DNA of 64,000 bases from an uncultured Clostridia bacterium (lineage in GTDB: Bacteria > Bacillota > Clostridia > Christensenellales > CAG-314), in the NCBI GenBank assembly GCA_947629985.1, contig CANRFV010000003.1, positions 62,001 to 126,000 on the forward strand, read 5' to 3'. The position numbers were made by a program, and so were the translations under genes. Positions 46,057 through 54,446 of this stretch are shown in pieces. The notes under the pieces were generated by a model. It searched no databases, had not been told where the DNA came from, and saw only the letters and a list, made by a program, of their open reading frames with translations. Each line of letters starts with the position of its first letter. Positions within the stretch are counted from its first letter, which is position 1.

Positions 46057-46307
46057 TACTTAAACAACCCCTTTACCGACAAGCCGCTTTGTCTGTACGT
46101 AAGCGACGACAGCGAAGCGGTCTCCAACACGACAACGCCCTGTTCGCGATCCAAACGGACGACGTTAAGGCGGCTGCCCCTGACGGTCAAAACTTTGCCG
46201 TCGAGTTTGAATACCGCTTCGCGCTCGCCGATTTCCACCACCTGCACTACGCCGTTTACGGTAAGCGTGCCGCCGTTGTAAGTTAATGCGTGATTTTTTT
46301 CGGACAT
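46056..46307 (-). CDS. yabP: YabP-like spore coat/cortex protein
   Basis: An 83-aa YabP/YqfC-family protein: NGGTLTVNGVVQVVEIGEREA followed by LTVRGSRLNVVRLD and a C-terminal GLSVKGLFK, as expected. YabP is required for cortex formation in B. subtilis. ATG 46307 follows AGGGGG, which is buried in a stem-loop. It lies 42 nt after cysS and overlaps yabQ by one base. Confidence 0.85.
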   Translation of the reverse strand: MSEKNHALTYNGGTLTVNGVVQVVEIGEREAVFKLDGKVLTVRGSRLNVVRLDREQGVVVLETASLSSLTYRQSGLSVKGLFK

Positions 46308-46338
46308 AAAATCCCCCTGCACTAAATTATGCAGGGGG
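46308..46338 (-). promoter_or_regulatory. Stem-loop covering the yabP ribosome binding site
   Basis: Minus-strand CCCCCTGC (46338-46331) pairs perfectly with GCAGGGGG (46320-46313) around a 10-nt loop; ATTTT and the yabP ATG follow. The stem hides the only ribosome binding site. It could also act as a weak terminator after cysS. Confidence 0.7.
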
Positions 46339-46349
46339 TATGCGTTTTA

Positions 46350-47741
46350 TTATTGTTTTACCGTTATTTCGTAACCGTCGGCGGTATCCTTTACCGCGTA
46401 GCCCTTTTGTGCAATGCTTTCGCGCAGAGCGTCGCTTAGCGCCCAATTTTTTTGTTTGCGGGCGGCAAGACGCTGTTCGGCAAGGGCAATAACGTCGTCG
46501 GGAACGTTTATTTGCTGCTTGACGGGGACGATTTTGTCGAAATCGAGCGCAAAAACTTTGTCGAATTGCAACGCAAGGTTGTAAACGTCCTTGCTGTGGG
46601 GCAATTTGAGCATTGTCCACAACACGCCGATAGCAAGCGGAATGTTAAGGTCGTCGTTTATTGCCTGCTCGAACTTGGTTTTGAACTGCGCTAAAACGTC
46701 CGCTTCGGTTACTGCGGCGCCGTTTTTGTGCGCAAGCAATTGGGCGCACAACTTTTGATAGGCGGTTTTGGCTGCGTCCATCGCTTCCCAAGTAAAGTTG
46801 ATTTTTTGTCTGTATTGCACGTTTAGGCAAAAATATCTGAACACTACGGGATCGTAACCCCTGTTTGCAAGGTCGGTTACCGTATAGGTGTTGCCCAAAG
46901 ATTTGGACATTTTGCCGCCGTCGATAAGCATAAACTCGCTGTGCATCCAATAATTTACCGCTTTGTGCCCCAACCAACACTCGGCTTGGGCTATTTCGTT
47001 TTCGTGGTGAATGGGTATGTGATCTACGCCGCCCGTGTGGATATCGAACACGTCGCCGAGATATTTGCGGCTCATTGCGGTACACTCGATGTGCCAACCG
47101 GGAAAACCTTTGCCCCAGGGACTATCCCACTGCTGCAAATGATTGGGCGCGGCTTTCTTCCACAACGCAAAGTCTACGGGGTGGCGCTTGAACGAATTGA
47201 CTTCCACGCGCGCGCCATGGCGCTGATCTTTGAGATTGATACCCGACAGTTTGCCGTAATCGGCAAATTTTTCTACCGAAAAATAAATTCCGTCGTCGGT
47301 TTGGTATGCGTAACCCTTGTCCAGCAGACTTTGAACTATCGCAATCATTTCGGGAATGTTGTCGGTTGCCTTGGGACACACCGTGGGACGCTTGATATTC
47401 AGCGCGTCGATGTCCTTCATAAATTGATCCGTATAAAACGCGGCAATTTCCAACGGGGATTTGCCCGTTTCGGCGGCGGACTTTTCCATTTTGTCCTCGC
47501 CGTCGTCGGCGTCGCTTACAAGGTGCCCCACGTCGGTTATGTTCATTACCGACTTGACCTTCATTCCGTCGTACTCCAATACGCGCCTGAGTTCGTCCAT
47601 AAATACGTACGCGCGCAAATTGCCGATGTGCGCATACTTGTACACCGTGGGACCGCACGAATAAATACCTACTTGCCCGGGTTTTATCGGCACAAGTTCT
47701 TCCTTTTTGCGTGTGAGCGTGTTGTAAACTCGCAGTTGCAT
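46350..47741 (-). CDS. cysS: Cysteinyl-tRNA synthetase
   Basis: A 463-aa class I synthetase charging tRNA-Cys. The zinc and ATP motifs are present: [20 protein letters not shown] (zinc Cys plus HIGH variant HIGN) and MSKSLGN (KMSKS loop, about residue 268). The C-terminal DALR and anticodon region is of normal length. ATG 47741 follows AGAGGTG. It has its own promoter and heads the cysS-yabP-yabQ-divIC unit, an arrangement not found in Bacillus. Confidence 0.96.
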   Translation of the reverse strand: MQLRVYNTLTRKKEELVPIKPGQVGIYSCGPTVYKYAHIGNLRAYVFMDELRRVLEYDGMKVKSVMNITDVGHLVSDADDGEDKMEKSAAETGKSPLEIAAFYTDQFMKDIDALNIKRPTVCPKATDNIPEMIAIVQSLLDKGYAYQTDDGIYFSVEKFADYGKLSGINLKDQRHGARVEVNSFKRHPVDFALWKKAAPNHLQQWDSPWGKGFPGWHIECTAMSRKYLGDVFDIHTGGVDHIPIHHENEIAQAECWLGHKAVNYWMHSEFMLIDGGKMSKSLGNTYTVTDLANRGYDPVVFRYFCLNVQYRQKINFTWEAMDAAKTAYQKLCAQLLAHKNGAAVTEADVLAQFKTKFEQAINDDLNIPLAIGVLWTMLKLPHSKDVYNLALQFDKVFALDFDKIVPVKQQINVPDDVIALAEQRLAARKQKNWALSDALRESIAQKGYAVKDTADGYEITVKQ

Positions 47742-47822
47742 ATACACCTCTTGTACGAAATTGAAACAAAAACGTATTCCGCCCACAAGCGAGCGGCATT
47801 TGCGTAAACTTTGTTTGAAAAC

Positions 47823-47851
47823 ATTTTACCACAAAAACCGCAATGTAACAA
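47823..47851 (-). promoter_or_regulatory. SigA-like promoter of cysS
   Basis: TTGTTA (47851-47846), a 17-nt spacer and TAAAAT (47828-47823) on the minus strand. No T-box leader was recognised. Confidence 0.65.
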
Positions 47852-48012
47852 GCGGATAGAGAGTAAATTATATACTACCGACCAAACAACTGGTTTTAGT
47901 TGTGTCGCAATTTGAGTTAAACTCCGATTGATTTTGTAAAATACCGATTTTTTTACAATAAAACTCTTTGAAAAACTATGTATCAACTAAAATTCAACAT
48001 ATTACACTGCAA

Positions 48013-48957
48013 TCAATTTTGCAAGCCGGCTATGCGCAACGCAAGTTCTTTTTCTTTGTCCGTAAGAAAATCGGAAAATTGTTCAAGAATTTGTTGTGCC
48101 GCAGCGACAGCAAGTCCGCTGTCTATCAATTGTTTTACCGCTTTCAAACGTTCGGTCTTTTCCGTTGGCGAATAATCTTCATCCACATAAACATCTCTGA
48201 CACCGACTTTGGTAAGTTGCTCGTAATATTTGAGAAAAAACTTGAAACCGCTTTCAGCCAAAAGGTGCTTGACGTCAGCGTTCATTTTTTGCGCGGCGAC
48301 ACTTAATTTGTGTTCCGCTTCTTCTTTCGTATTGCGTATTGCTAACATTTCGTTATATTCGCGTCCGAGATTGTTACAGTTTTTCCAAAGCAAAATAATG
48401 CTCCACCAAATCAAAGCCCTTGATACAACCAACGTTACAATACTGATTACGCAAATAGCAATACCTAGTTCGTATAATACTTGGGTATAAAACGCCATTA
48501 AAATTATGACGATTATCTGTACCACCACCAAAAATATAGCGACTATTGTTGCAAAAATTTCAAAAAGTCCGTAACTTATAACAATTTCCATTGTTCGGAA
48601 AGAATGAACGCCGGCCTTGTTTGACCAAGAATTTCTCATCAAATTTGTGGCAAGTTTTGTTATTACATTGCTACTATCCGCATTATCTCGCGGATTCGGA
48701 CAGCCATTACAATATTGTTCGGATTTTTGATAACAATATCCGGAACTGAATACTCCTATTCCAAACAAAGCCATCATTATTAAGTATCCGTACCAATAAG
48801 TTTCAGAAACGCCTATACTTAACTCCACTACAAACATCACAAACCAGGCTCCCGATATTGCAATAGACACAATTAAAGATATGCAATTTAATATCATCAT
48901 CCTTGCAAATCTGTTGTTTACAGTCAATAAATTAGCGGTTTTTAATTCTTGTCCCAT
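48013..48957 (-). CDS. Membrane protein controlled by divergent XRE regulator
   Basis: A 314-aa protein with two helices near the N-terminus (about residues 21-45 and 57-72), a Cys-rich loop (CYQKSEQYCNGC), two further helices (about 130-190) and a long soluble, helical C-terminus. No family is recognised. Base composition is visibly more A+T rich than its neighbours, which suggests acquired DNA. ATG 48957 follows GGAG; the GTG at 48987 is an unlikely alternative. Its promoter holds an operator shared with the XRE gene. Confidence 0.65.
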   Translation of the reverse strand: MGQELKTANLLTVNNRFARMMILNCISLIVSIAISGAWFVMFVVELSIGVSETYWYGYLIMMALFGIGVFSSGYCYQKSEQYCNGCPNPRDNADSSNVITKLATNLMRNSWSNKAGVHSFRTMEIVISYGLFEIFATIVAIFLVVVQIIVIILMAFYTQVLYELGIAICVISIVTLVVSRALIWWSIILLWKNCNNLGREYNEMLAIRNTKEEAEHKLSVAAQKMNADVKHLLAESGFKFFLKYYEQLTKVGVRDVYVDEDYSPTEKTERLKAVKQLIDSGLAVAAAQQILEQFSDFLTDKEKELALRIAGLQN

Positions 48958-49047
48958 ATTATTCTCCGTCTGAATATTATTTTCCACAGCCTTTTATATT
49001 TTCTTTCAGAAAACCATTGGCAAAACATCATCCCATTTTGCGCTGAT

Positions 49048-49076
49048 ATACTACCATAGAATTTTCTATATGTCAA
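49048..49076 (-). promoter_or_regulatory. Promoter of the membrane protein with embedded operator
   Basis: TTGACA (49076-49071), a 17-nt spacer and TAGTAT (49053-49048) on the minus strand. The spacer holds the first ATAGAATTTTCTAT palindrome (49056-49069). Confidence 0.8.
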
Positions 49077-49165
49077 GTATATGTATAGAATTTTCTATAT
49101 ACAATATAATAACAAAATGCACATAGAATTTTCTATAAAAAGAGCGAACTCATAGAAAATTCTAT
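49056..49165. promoter_or_regulatory. Four palindromic operators of the XRE regulator
   Basis: The site ATAGAA-N2-TTCTAT occurs at 49056-49069, 49085-49098, 49123-49136 and 49152-49165. Start-to-start spacings are 29, 38 and 29, a symmetric layout. The outer two sites lie in the two divergent promoters. Autorepression by the adjacent XRE protein is inferred. Confidence 0.85.
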
Positions 49166-49176
49166 ATAATTTTACT

Positions 49177-49398
49177 ATGGACACGAAATTCGAAGAAATT
49201 TTACAAGAATTTTTGTTGCGCCACAACTTGACTCAAACGGCTTTTGCATCGGAATTGAACATCCATCAAAGTCAGGTTAGCGAATGGCTCAAAGGTAAGG
49301 CTAAGCCCGGTTACGATATGCTCAGACGCATAGCGCAAGCATACGGATTGTCCGCAGACTATTTTCTCGGCTTGACCGACTCGGAAAAACCGTTATAA
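49177..49398 (+). CDS. XRE-family helix-turn-helix regulator
   Basis: A 73-aa protein that is almost only an HTH_3 domain: FLLRHNLTQTAFASELNIHQ then SQVSEWLKGKAKPGYDMLRR and AYGLSADYFLGL. It resembles phage Cro/CI-like and small chromosomal repressors. There is no ribosome binding site; ATG lies 6 nt after TATAAT, so the mRNA is probably leaderless. It likely represses itself and the divergent membrane-protein gene through four operators. Confidence 0.88.
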   Translation: MDTKFEEILQEFLLRHNLTQTAFASELNIHQSQVSEWLKGKAKPGYDMLRRIAQAYGLSADYFLGLTDSEKPL

Positions 49399-49549
49399 TT
49401 CTTAAACGACGATTGTATTTGCGACGGATTTTACTAAAAGATCTGTCGCTTTTTTGTTGTGAATATTGATGCCAAGCGCTGTAAAATTGTTGTCGTACGT
49501 AAGCGGAGCGTGTAATTTCGAATGATTTTGCGTTAGTCGGCGCAAATTA

Positions 49550-49578
49550 TTGCAAATATTCGGCGCGTGTGCTAAAAT
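49550..49578 (+). promoter_or_regulatory. SigA-like promoter of serS
   Basis: TTGCAA (49550-49555), a 17-nt spacer and TAAAAT (49573-49578). No T-box motif is seen in the short leader. Confidence 0.65.
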
Positions 49579-49635
49579 ATGATTTGTATCTACTTGCTTT
49601 GGGCAAGAAATATCCAATATTCGAGGCTTATTACA

Positions 49636-50916
49636 ATGATCGATGTAAATTTGATACGCAACGACGCGCAAGCGGTGCATGACAGATATCTCAAACGCGG
49701 CAAAGACATAGATTTTACCGAATTTTTGCAATTGGACGAGCAACGCAAGCGGCTTATTGCCGATACGGAAGCCAAAAAGGCGCAACGCAACCGCGTTTCG
49801 GCGGAAATTCCCAAACTTAAAAAGCAAGGGCTGGACGTAAGCGCCACCATCGCCGAAATGAAGACATTGGGCGACGAAATTGCCGCACAAGACGCCGAAT
49901 TGGACGACGTAAACGCGCGCATAAACGACTTTTTGCTGCGCTTGCCCAACCTTCCCGACGAAGATCTGCTTGCCGGCGGCAAAGAAAACAACCGCCCCAT
50001 TTACACTTTCGGACAAAAGCCGCAGTACGACTTTCAACCGAAAAATCACGTGGAATTGGCTAAAAGTTTGGGCTTGATAGATTACGAGCGCGGCGCAAAA
50101 CTTGCCGGCAACGGCAGTTGGATATACACCGATATGGGCGCGCGGTTGGAATGGGCTTTGCTTAATTACTTTATCGACAGCCACATACAAAGCGGTTACA
50201 CCTTTATGTTGCCGCCGTATATGCTTACCTACGAATGCGGACTTACCGCGGGACAATTTCCCAAATTTGAGGACGACGTATATCAATTGGCAAATGCCGA
50301 AGGCAAAAAATTTATGCTGCCCACCGCCGAGACCGCGCTGGTAAATTTGTTCCGCGACGAAATTTTGTCCGAAAGCGACCTGCCGAAAAAATACTTTGCG
50401 TACTCGGCATGTTTCCGCAGAGAAGCGGGCAGTTACCGCGCAGAAGAACGCGGAATGATACGCGGACATCAATTTAACAAAGTGGAATTGTTCCAATACA
50501 CCACGCCCGATCGCTCGGACGAAGCGTTTGAAGAAATGGTAAATATGGCGTGCAAACTTGTTGAAGGCTTGGGATTGCACTATCAACTGAGCAAACTTGC
50601 CGCGGGCGACTGCTCCGACAGCATGGCGCGCACATACGATATAGAAATTTATATTCCGTCAATGAATATTTACAAGGAAGTAAGTTCCGCATCCAACGCG
50701 CGCGATTACCAGGCACGCCGCGGAAATATGCGTTACAGACGCGCTTCCGACGGCAAACTTGCCTTTGTACACACGCTTAATGCAAGCGGACTTGCCACCA
50801 GCCGCGTGTTCCCCGCTATTTTGGAACAGTTCCAGACGGCGGACGGCTCGGTGCGCGTACCCGAAGCGTTGCGCAAATATCTGGGCGGAATGGATTTTAT
50901 TTGCCCTAAGAAATAG
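49636..50916 (+). CDS. serS: Seryl-tRNA synthetase
   Basis: A 426-aa class II synthetase charging tRNA-Ser. The N-terminal coiled-coil arm covers about residues 30-100. Motif 2 (CFRREAGSYRAEERGMIRGH, about 265) and motif 3 (SGLATSRVFPAILE, about 392) are intact. ATG 49636 has only a distant GAGG. The stop codon is followed after 2 nt by repeat block R5. Confidence 0.95.
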   Translation: MIDVNLIRNDAQAVHDRYLKRGKDIDFTEFLQLDEQRKRLIADTEAKKAQRNRVSAEIPKLKKQGLDVSATIAEMKTLGDEIAAQDAELDDVNARINDFLLRLPNLPDEDLLAGGKENNRPIYTFGQKPQYDFQPKNHVELAKSLGLIDYERGAKLAGNGSWIYTDMGARLEWALLNYFIDSHIQSGYTFMLPPYMLTYECGLTAGQFPKFEDDVYQLANAEGKKFMLPTAETALVNLFRDEILSESDLPKKYFAYSACFRREAGSYRAEERGMIRGHQFNKVELFQYTTPDRSDEAFEEMVNMACKLVEGLGLHYQLSKLAAGDCSDSMARTYDIEIYIPSMNIYKEVSSASNARDYQARRGNMRYRRASDGKLAFVHTLNASGLATSRVFPAILEQFQTADGSVRVPEALRKYLGGMDFICPKK

Positions 50917-50918
50917 AT

Positions 50919-52340
50919 CCGACCACACATATCCGACCACACGTGCGTCGGTCGATTGCTTGCTGCTGCGCTGACGCGAGCGCAATCGACACGTAGTGCG
51001 CATACGCGCCGACGCAGTCGGACTTGGGAGTTGCGCGTGAACGCACGCGCGGCATTGTTTAGACTTTCGGTGGGGAGCCGCCTGCCCCACCATCCCCCGC
51101 AAGGTCGCAAACTTCGGCACCGGTCCGTAGTTTGCGGAGTTTAATTTGAATAACTATTGATTTGATTTAGTTGGTTTAGTAAATATTTAGTTTAATGCTT
51201 AACGTATTTTCAATAAATAGTTGTATGCCGCACCTAACAGGGTGCGGCATACTTGTTGCAGATTGTTTTGCCGGAAACTCACTCGCTCTGAGTGTATATA
51301 AGGTTGAAATTTAATTAAAAACTCGTTAGTTGATAGTATGAATGCAACGGCACTCGCGCATAAAGAAAAAAAGATATAATGCGGCATACTCGTTGCAGAT
51401 TATTTTGCAGTGGATACACTCGCTCAGCGGGGTTACAAGGTTGAGTTTAATTTGGACTGCTTGTTGCTTGTATGAATTTGTGCGCTATCGCGCCGACGCA
51501 GGTCGATAGGGTACCCGCACAATTTGAGTTAGTAATGGGTACCCAATCGGTGCAATAGCACTGATTGGGAAAAGGGCAAGCACCCTGCAAGTGGCACCGA
51601 CTGCGTTATACGCGGTCGGTGCTTGCAAAAGGGTTGCTTGCCCGCTTGTGTGGGAGAAGGAGCGCCCTTGTGTCAGCGGAACCGAGTACGTTATGCGTGC
51701 TTGGTGCTGACAAACAAGCGGCGCGACGAGCGCGTGAACGCACGCGCGGCACTTATTTAGACCTTCGCCGGGGAGTCGCCTATTTAATGCGACGGGCGCT
51801 TTTTAATCCCACTGCGCCCTTACGTGGCTGCGGTCAACACCACACTGTGGTGATTGACTGATCGCGCCACGCCCCTCGCCCCCGCAAGGACGCAAACTTC
51901 GGCGCAGGTCCGCAGTTTGCGGTAGTTTAATTTGAACAACTATTGATTTGATTTAGTTGATGTATTAACTATTTAGTTTAATGCTTAATGTAATTTCAAC
52001 TAGTAATTGTGTGCCGCACCTAACAAGGTGCGGCACACTTGTTGCAGATTGTTTTGCCGTAAACACACTCGCTCAACGTGAAAATAAGGTAGTATTTTAA
52101 TTAAAAACTTGTTTGTTGATAGAATAAATGCAACAGCACTCGCGCATAAAGAAAAAAAGATATAATGCGGCACACTTGTTGCAGATTATTTTGCAGTGGA
52201 TACACTCGCTCAGGGTGCGCCTTGCGGCGCAAAAACAGATGAAAACGAAAAAAAATAAGGTTGTTTCGAGCGTGGAAAATCGATTTCCGCAACATCGAAA
52301 CAACCTTTAATTTTTAGTTAAACGTGTAAAATTGCGAGCG
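50919..52340. repeat. Intergenic mosaic repeat block R5 (largest)
   Basis: It starts with CCGACCACAC twice (50919 and 50933) right after the serS stop, then GTCGATTGCTTGCTGCTGCG and the ACTTGGGAGTTGCGCG segment. A pair of imperfect direct repeats of about 200 bp follows (51233-51440 and 52010-52215). Each carries the GTGCCGCACC-type hairpin and the GTGGATACACTCGCTCAG module in inverted orientation relative to R2. Between them lies a unique hairpin-rich core (51505-51860). No gene is supported. Confidence 0.8.
51505..51860. other. Unique chain of stable hairpins (candidate structured RNA)
   Basis: Consecutive inverted repeats: GGGTACCC twice (51509-51544); CCAATC-GTGC/GCAC-GATTGG (51543-51568); a long stem of about 26 bp with GGGCAAGCA/TGCTTGCCC at its base and GGCACCGAC/GTCGGTGC at its top (51574-51643); CTTG-GTCAGC/GCTGAC-CAAG (51667-51718); GTCAA-CACCAC/GTGGTG-TTGAC (51832-51858). 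No coding frame fits. Function unknown. Confidence 0.55.
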
Positions 52341-52345
52341 ATAAA

Positions 52346-53857
52346 TTAAAGGATTTCAAGGTTCTTTTTGAATACCTTTTTGAAGTCTAACGCTACGCTG
52401 TTGGCGGCGTTAAGTTCCAACGTGGCGTCGCCGTCAACTTCGGTTTTCATTATTACGCTGTCGCCCAACACGTCGCATTGCAGTTCCGAAACGGCACAGC
52501 GTTCGCCGAAATCAAGCGCGATTGCCAACCGCAAAATTACCGCCAATTTGCGCACCGCTTCGACGTCTTCGGGGGTGAGCAAAACGTCGTATTTAGCCCA
52601 CTCGGACAGGTTGATCTCTTCCTTGTTGTACACGTCGGTTACCAGCGCGGCAAAGACGATATCCTTGTGCGAGATACCCCACAAATTGCTGTTGAGTATC
52701 ATATAAGACGTGTGCTTGGCGTGATTGTAAAACTTGAATGTAGAACCGATATCGTGCAACAGCGCGCACACTCTCAGCACCCGTACGTACGCGCGCGGAA
52801 ACTTGTGCAACACGCGCAATTGCTTGAACAGTTGAACGCACAAATTGAAGGTTTGCTCGGCGTGATGCACATCTACGCCCATATGGCGCGCAAGACATTG
52901 CAGGCTGTAACCAAGCGTATCGGAGATGGGACGCTCGATTGTTTGCGGCACTATGTAATTGAACATTACGCCTTCGCGCAAGCCGCAACCGCCCGTTACT
53001 ATGCGCGTGTAACCCATATAATCGACAAAGGCTTTGATTACGGCAAGAGCCGACGGAAATACGTCCGCACGGGCGGAACTTATGCCCTTGATACGGCGCT
53101 TTTTGTCAAGATCCAACGTGCGCACCATATTGTAAACGTAGTTGAAATCTTCGACGTTTATCGGGAAGTTGTGCACCATATCCAACGGGTATTTTTTTAC
53201 TCGGCGGACAATGCGCGCAAGGTTGCGACAACTGCCGCCGACGCCGATAAGTTGCGTTTCGGGGTCGACTTCCTTAAACCACTCTACCTGCTCTAACTGA
53301 CGGCGGACGTATTCGACCATATCGTCGCTGCACTGCTCGGGAGTTTTGTCTGCCGTAACAAACATATTGCTCAGCGTTACCGCGCCGAACTCGAATATGT
53401 GCGTGTGCAGTATTGTACGGCGATTGTAGTATACAAATTTGGTAGAACCGCCGCCGATCTCCATAATAAGCCCGCGCGGAATATCCATAGAGTTGACTAC
53501 GCCTTGGTAAACATAATTTGCCTCTTCGTCTTCGGACACGACGGTTACGCGTATGCCTGTGGCATTGTATATATCGGACAAAAACATGCGTTGATTGCTT
53601 GCCCTACGCACCGCTGCGGTGGCTACGGCAAGTATCTTGTCTACATGCTTGATGGTACATATTTCCTTAAAGGCTTTGAGCGTGGCTATTGCCTGCATTA
53701 TGCGCGTTTGTTTAAGACTGCCGTCCGACTCCGTTTCGCCAAGACGAACAGGCTCGCGACGTTCTTCGGACACGACAAAAAAACTGCTATCGACTACATC
53801 GTAGATGACAAGGCGCGCGGTATTAGACCCAAGATCGATAAGTGCGATTTTTTCCAT
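52346..53857 (-). CDS. ppx: Ppx/GppA-family exopolyphosphatase with HD domain
   Basis: A 503-aa enzyme of the ASKHA fold. ALIDLGSNTARL at the start and MEIGGGSTKFVYY (about residue 140) are the phosphate-binding motifs. A C-terminal HD-type domain has CALLHDIGSTFKF and HAKHTSYMI. Expected activity is release of phosphate from polyphosphate, or hydrolysis of pppGpp to ppGpp; sequence alone does not separate them. It is a single gene, and no ppk is adjacent. Confidence 0.9.
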   Translation of the reverse strand: MEKIALIDLGSNTARLVIYDVVDSSFFVVSEERREPVRLGETESDGSLKQTRIMQAIATLKAFKEICTIKHVDKILAVATAAVRRASNQRMFLSDIYNATGIRVTVVSEDEEANYVYQGVVNSMDIPRGLIMEIGGGSTKFVYYNRRTILHTHIFEFGAVTLSNMFVTADKTPEQCSDDMVEYVRRQLEQVEWFKEVDPETQLIGVGGSCRNLARIVRRVKKYPLDMVHNFPINVEDFNYVYNMVRTLDLDKKRRIKGISSARADVFPSALAVIKAFVDYMGYTRIVTGGCGLREGVMFNYIVPQTIERPISDTLGYSLQCLARHMGVDVHHAEQTFNLCVQLFKQLRVLHKFPRAYVRVLRVCALLHDIGSTFKFYNHAKHTSYMILNSNLWGISHKDIVFAALVTDVYNKEEINLSEWAKYDVLLTPEDVEAVRKLAVILRLAIALDFGERCAVSELQCDVLGDSVIMKTEVDGDATLELNAANSVALDFKKVFKKNLEIL

Positions 53858-54393
53858 AATGTTTACCGTCCTATATCAAAAAACAGCAGACTTGAACAGT
53901 CTGACTTTGTGCCTATTAAGTATAGCATATTCCGAAACAATTGTATAGATGGTTTTGGAAAAAAATATTAAAATTACCAAATTTTTTTTGCTTTGCGGGG
54001 AAATTTTTGCGCGCCAAGCGCAAAAAAATGCGCTTTTGCGTTCAAATAACAGTATTGTGTTAGTTTTGCGAGAACATTTTGCGCGGAAACAACTTTGCAA
54101 CGACATTTTGACGAGCGCAAAGCGACAATTTGCGACATATTGCGCGCCGAATAGCGCGGCAAGCGGCGGCGGTAAACTACGCGTGGGCGCATTGGCAGAC
54201 CAAATCGGTTCGTATTGAAACGAGTATATAATATAAATAAAATATCTCTATATAATAATGTCGATAATAAAACGGAACGCACACAAAGGCAACGATTGCC
54301 GCAAACCCAGTCAAATTGCAGGCAGGCTCGGACGGTGCGGGCAGGGGCGAACGTAGGGCGTGTGTAGGCGCGGGCGCAACAATATGCAACAAG

Positions 54394-54422
54394 TGTGCCG
54401 CACCGTGGGGTGCGGCACACTT
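54394..54422. repeat. Isolated hairpin module R6 downstream of thiT
   Basis: TGTGCCGCAC/GTGCGGCACA stem, the same hairpin as in blocks R2, R5 and R7, with the neighbouring CAACAAGTGTGCC sequence. It is 25 nt from the stop codon at 54447 and may end the thiT transcript. The rest of the gap 53858-54390 is AT-rich and shows nothing else. Confidence 0.65.
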
Positions 54423-54446
54423 GGCACAAAAGCGATCGAAGGCAGA

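Noticed and set aside
47742-48012. T-box leader of cysS, and 49579-49635 for serS
   Set aside because: No T-box consensus (AGGGTGGNACCGCG) or specifier stem seen; leaders are short.
51574-51718. Integron attC-like hairpins
   Set aside because: No integrase gene, no RYYYAAC/GTTRRRY sites seen and no cassette genes.
54390-54446. Separate ncRNA at the thiT end
   Set aside because: Only one hairpin, identical to the dispersed repeat hairpin; more simply a repeat remnant or terminator.
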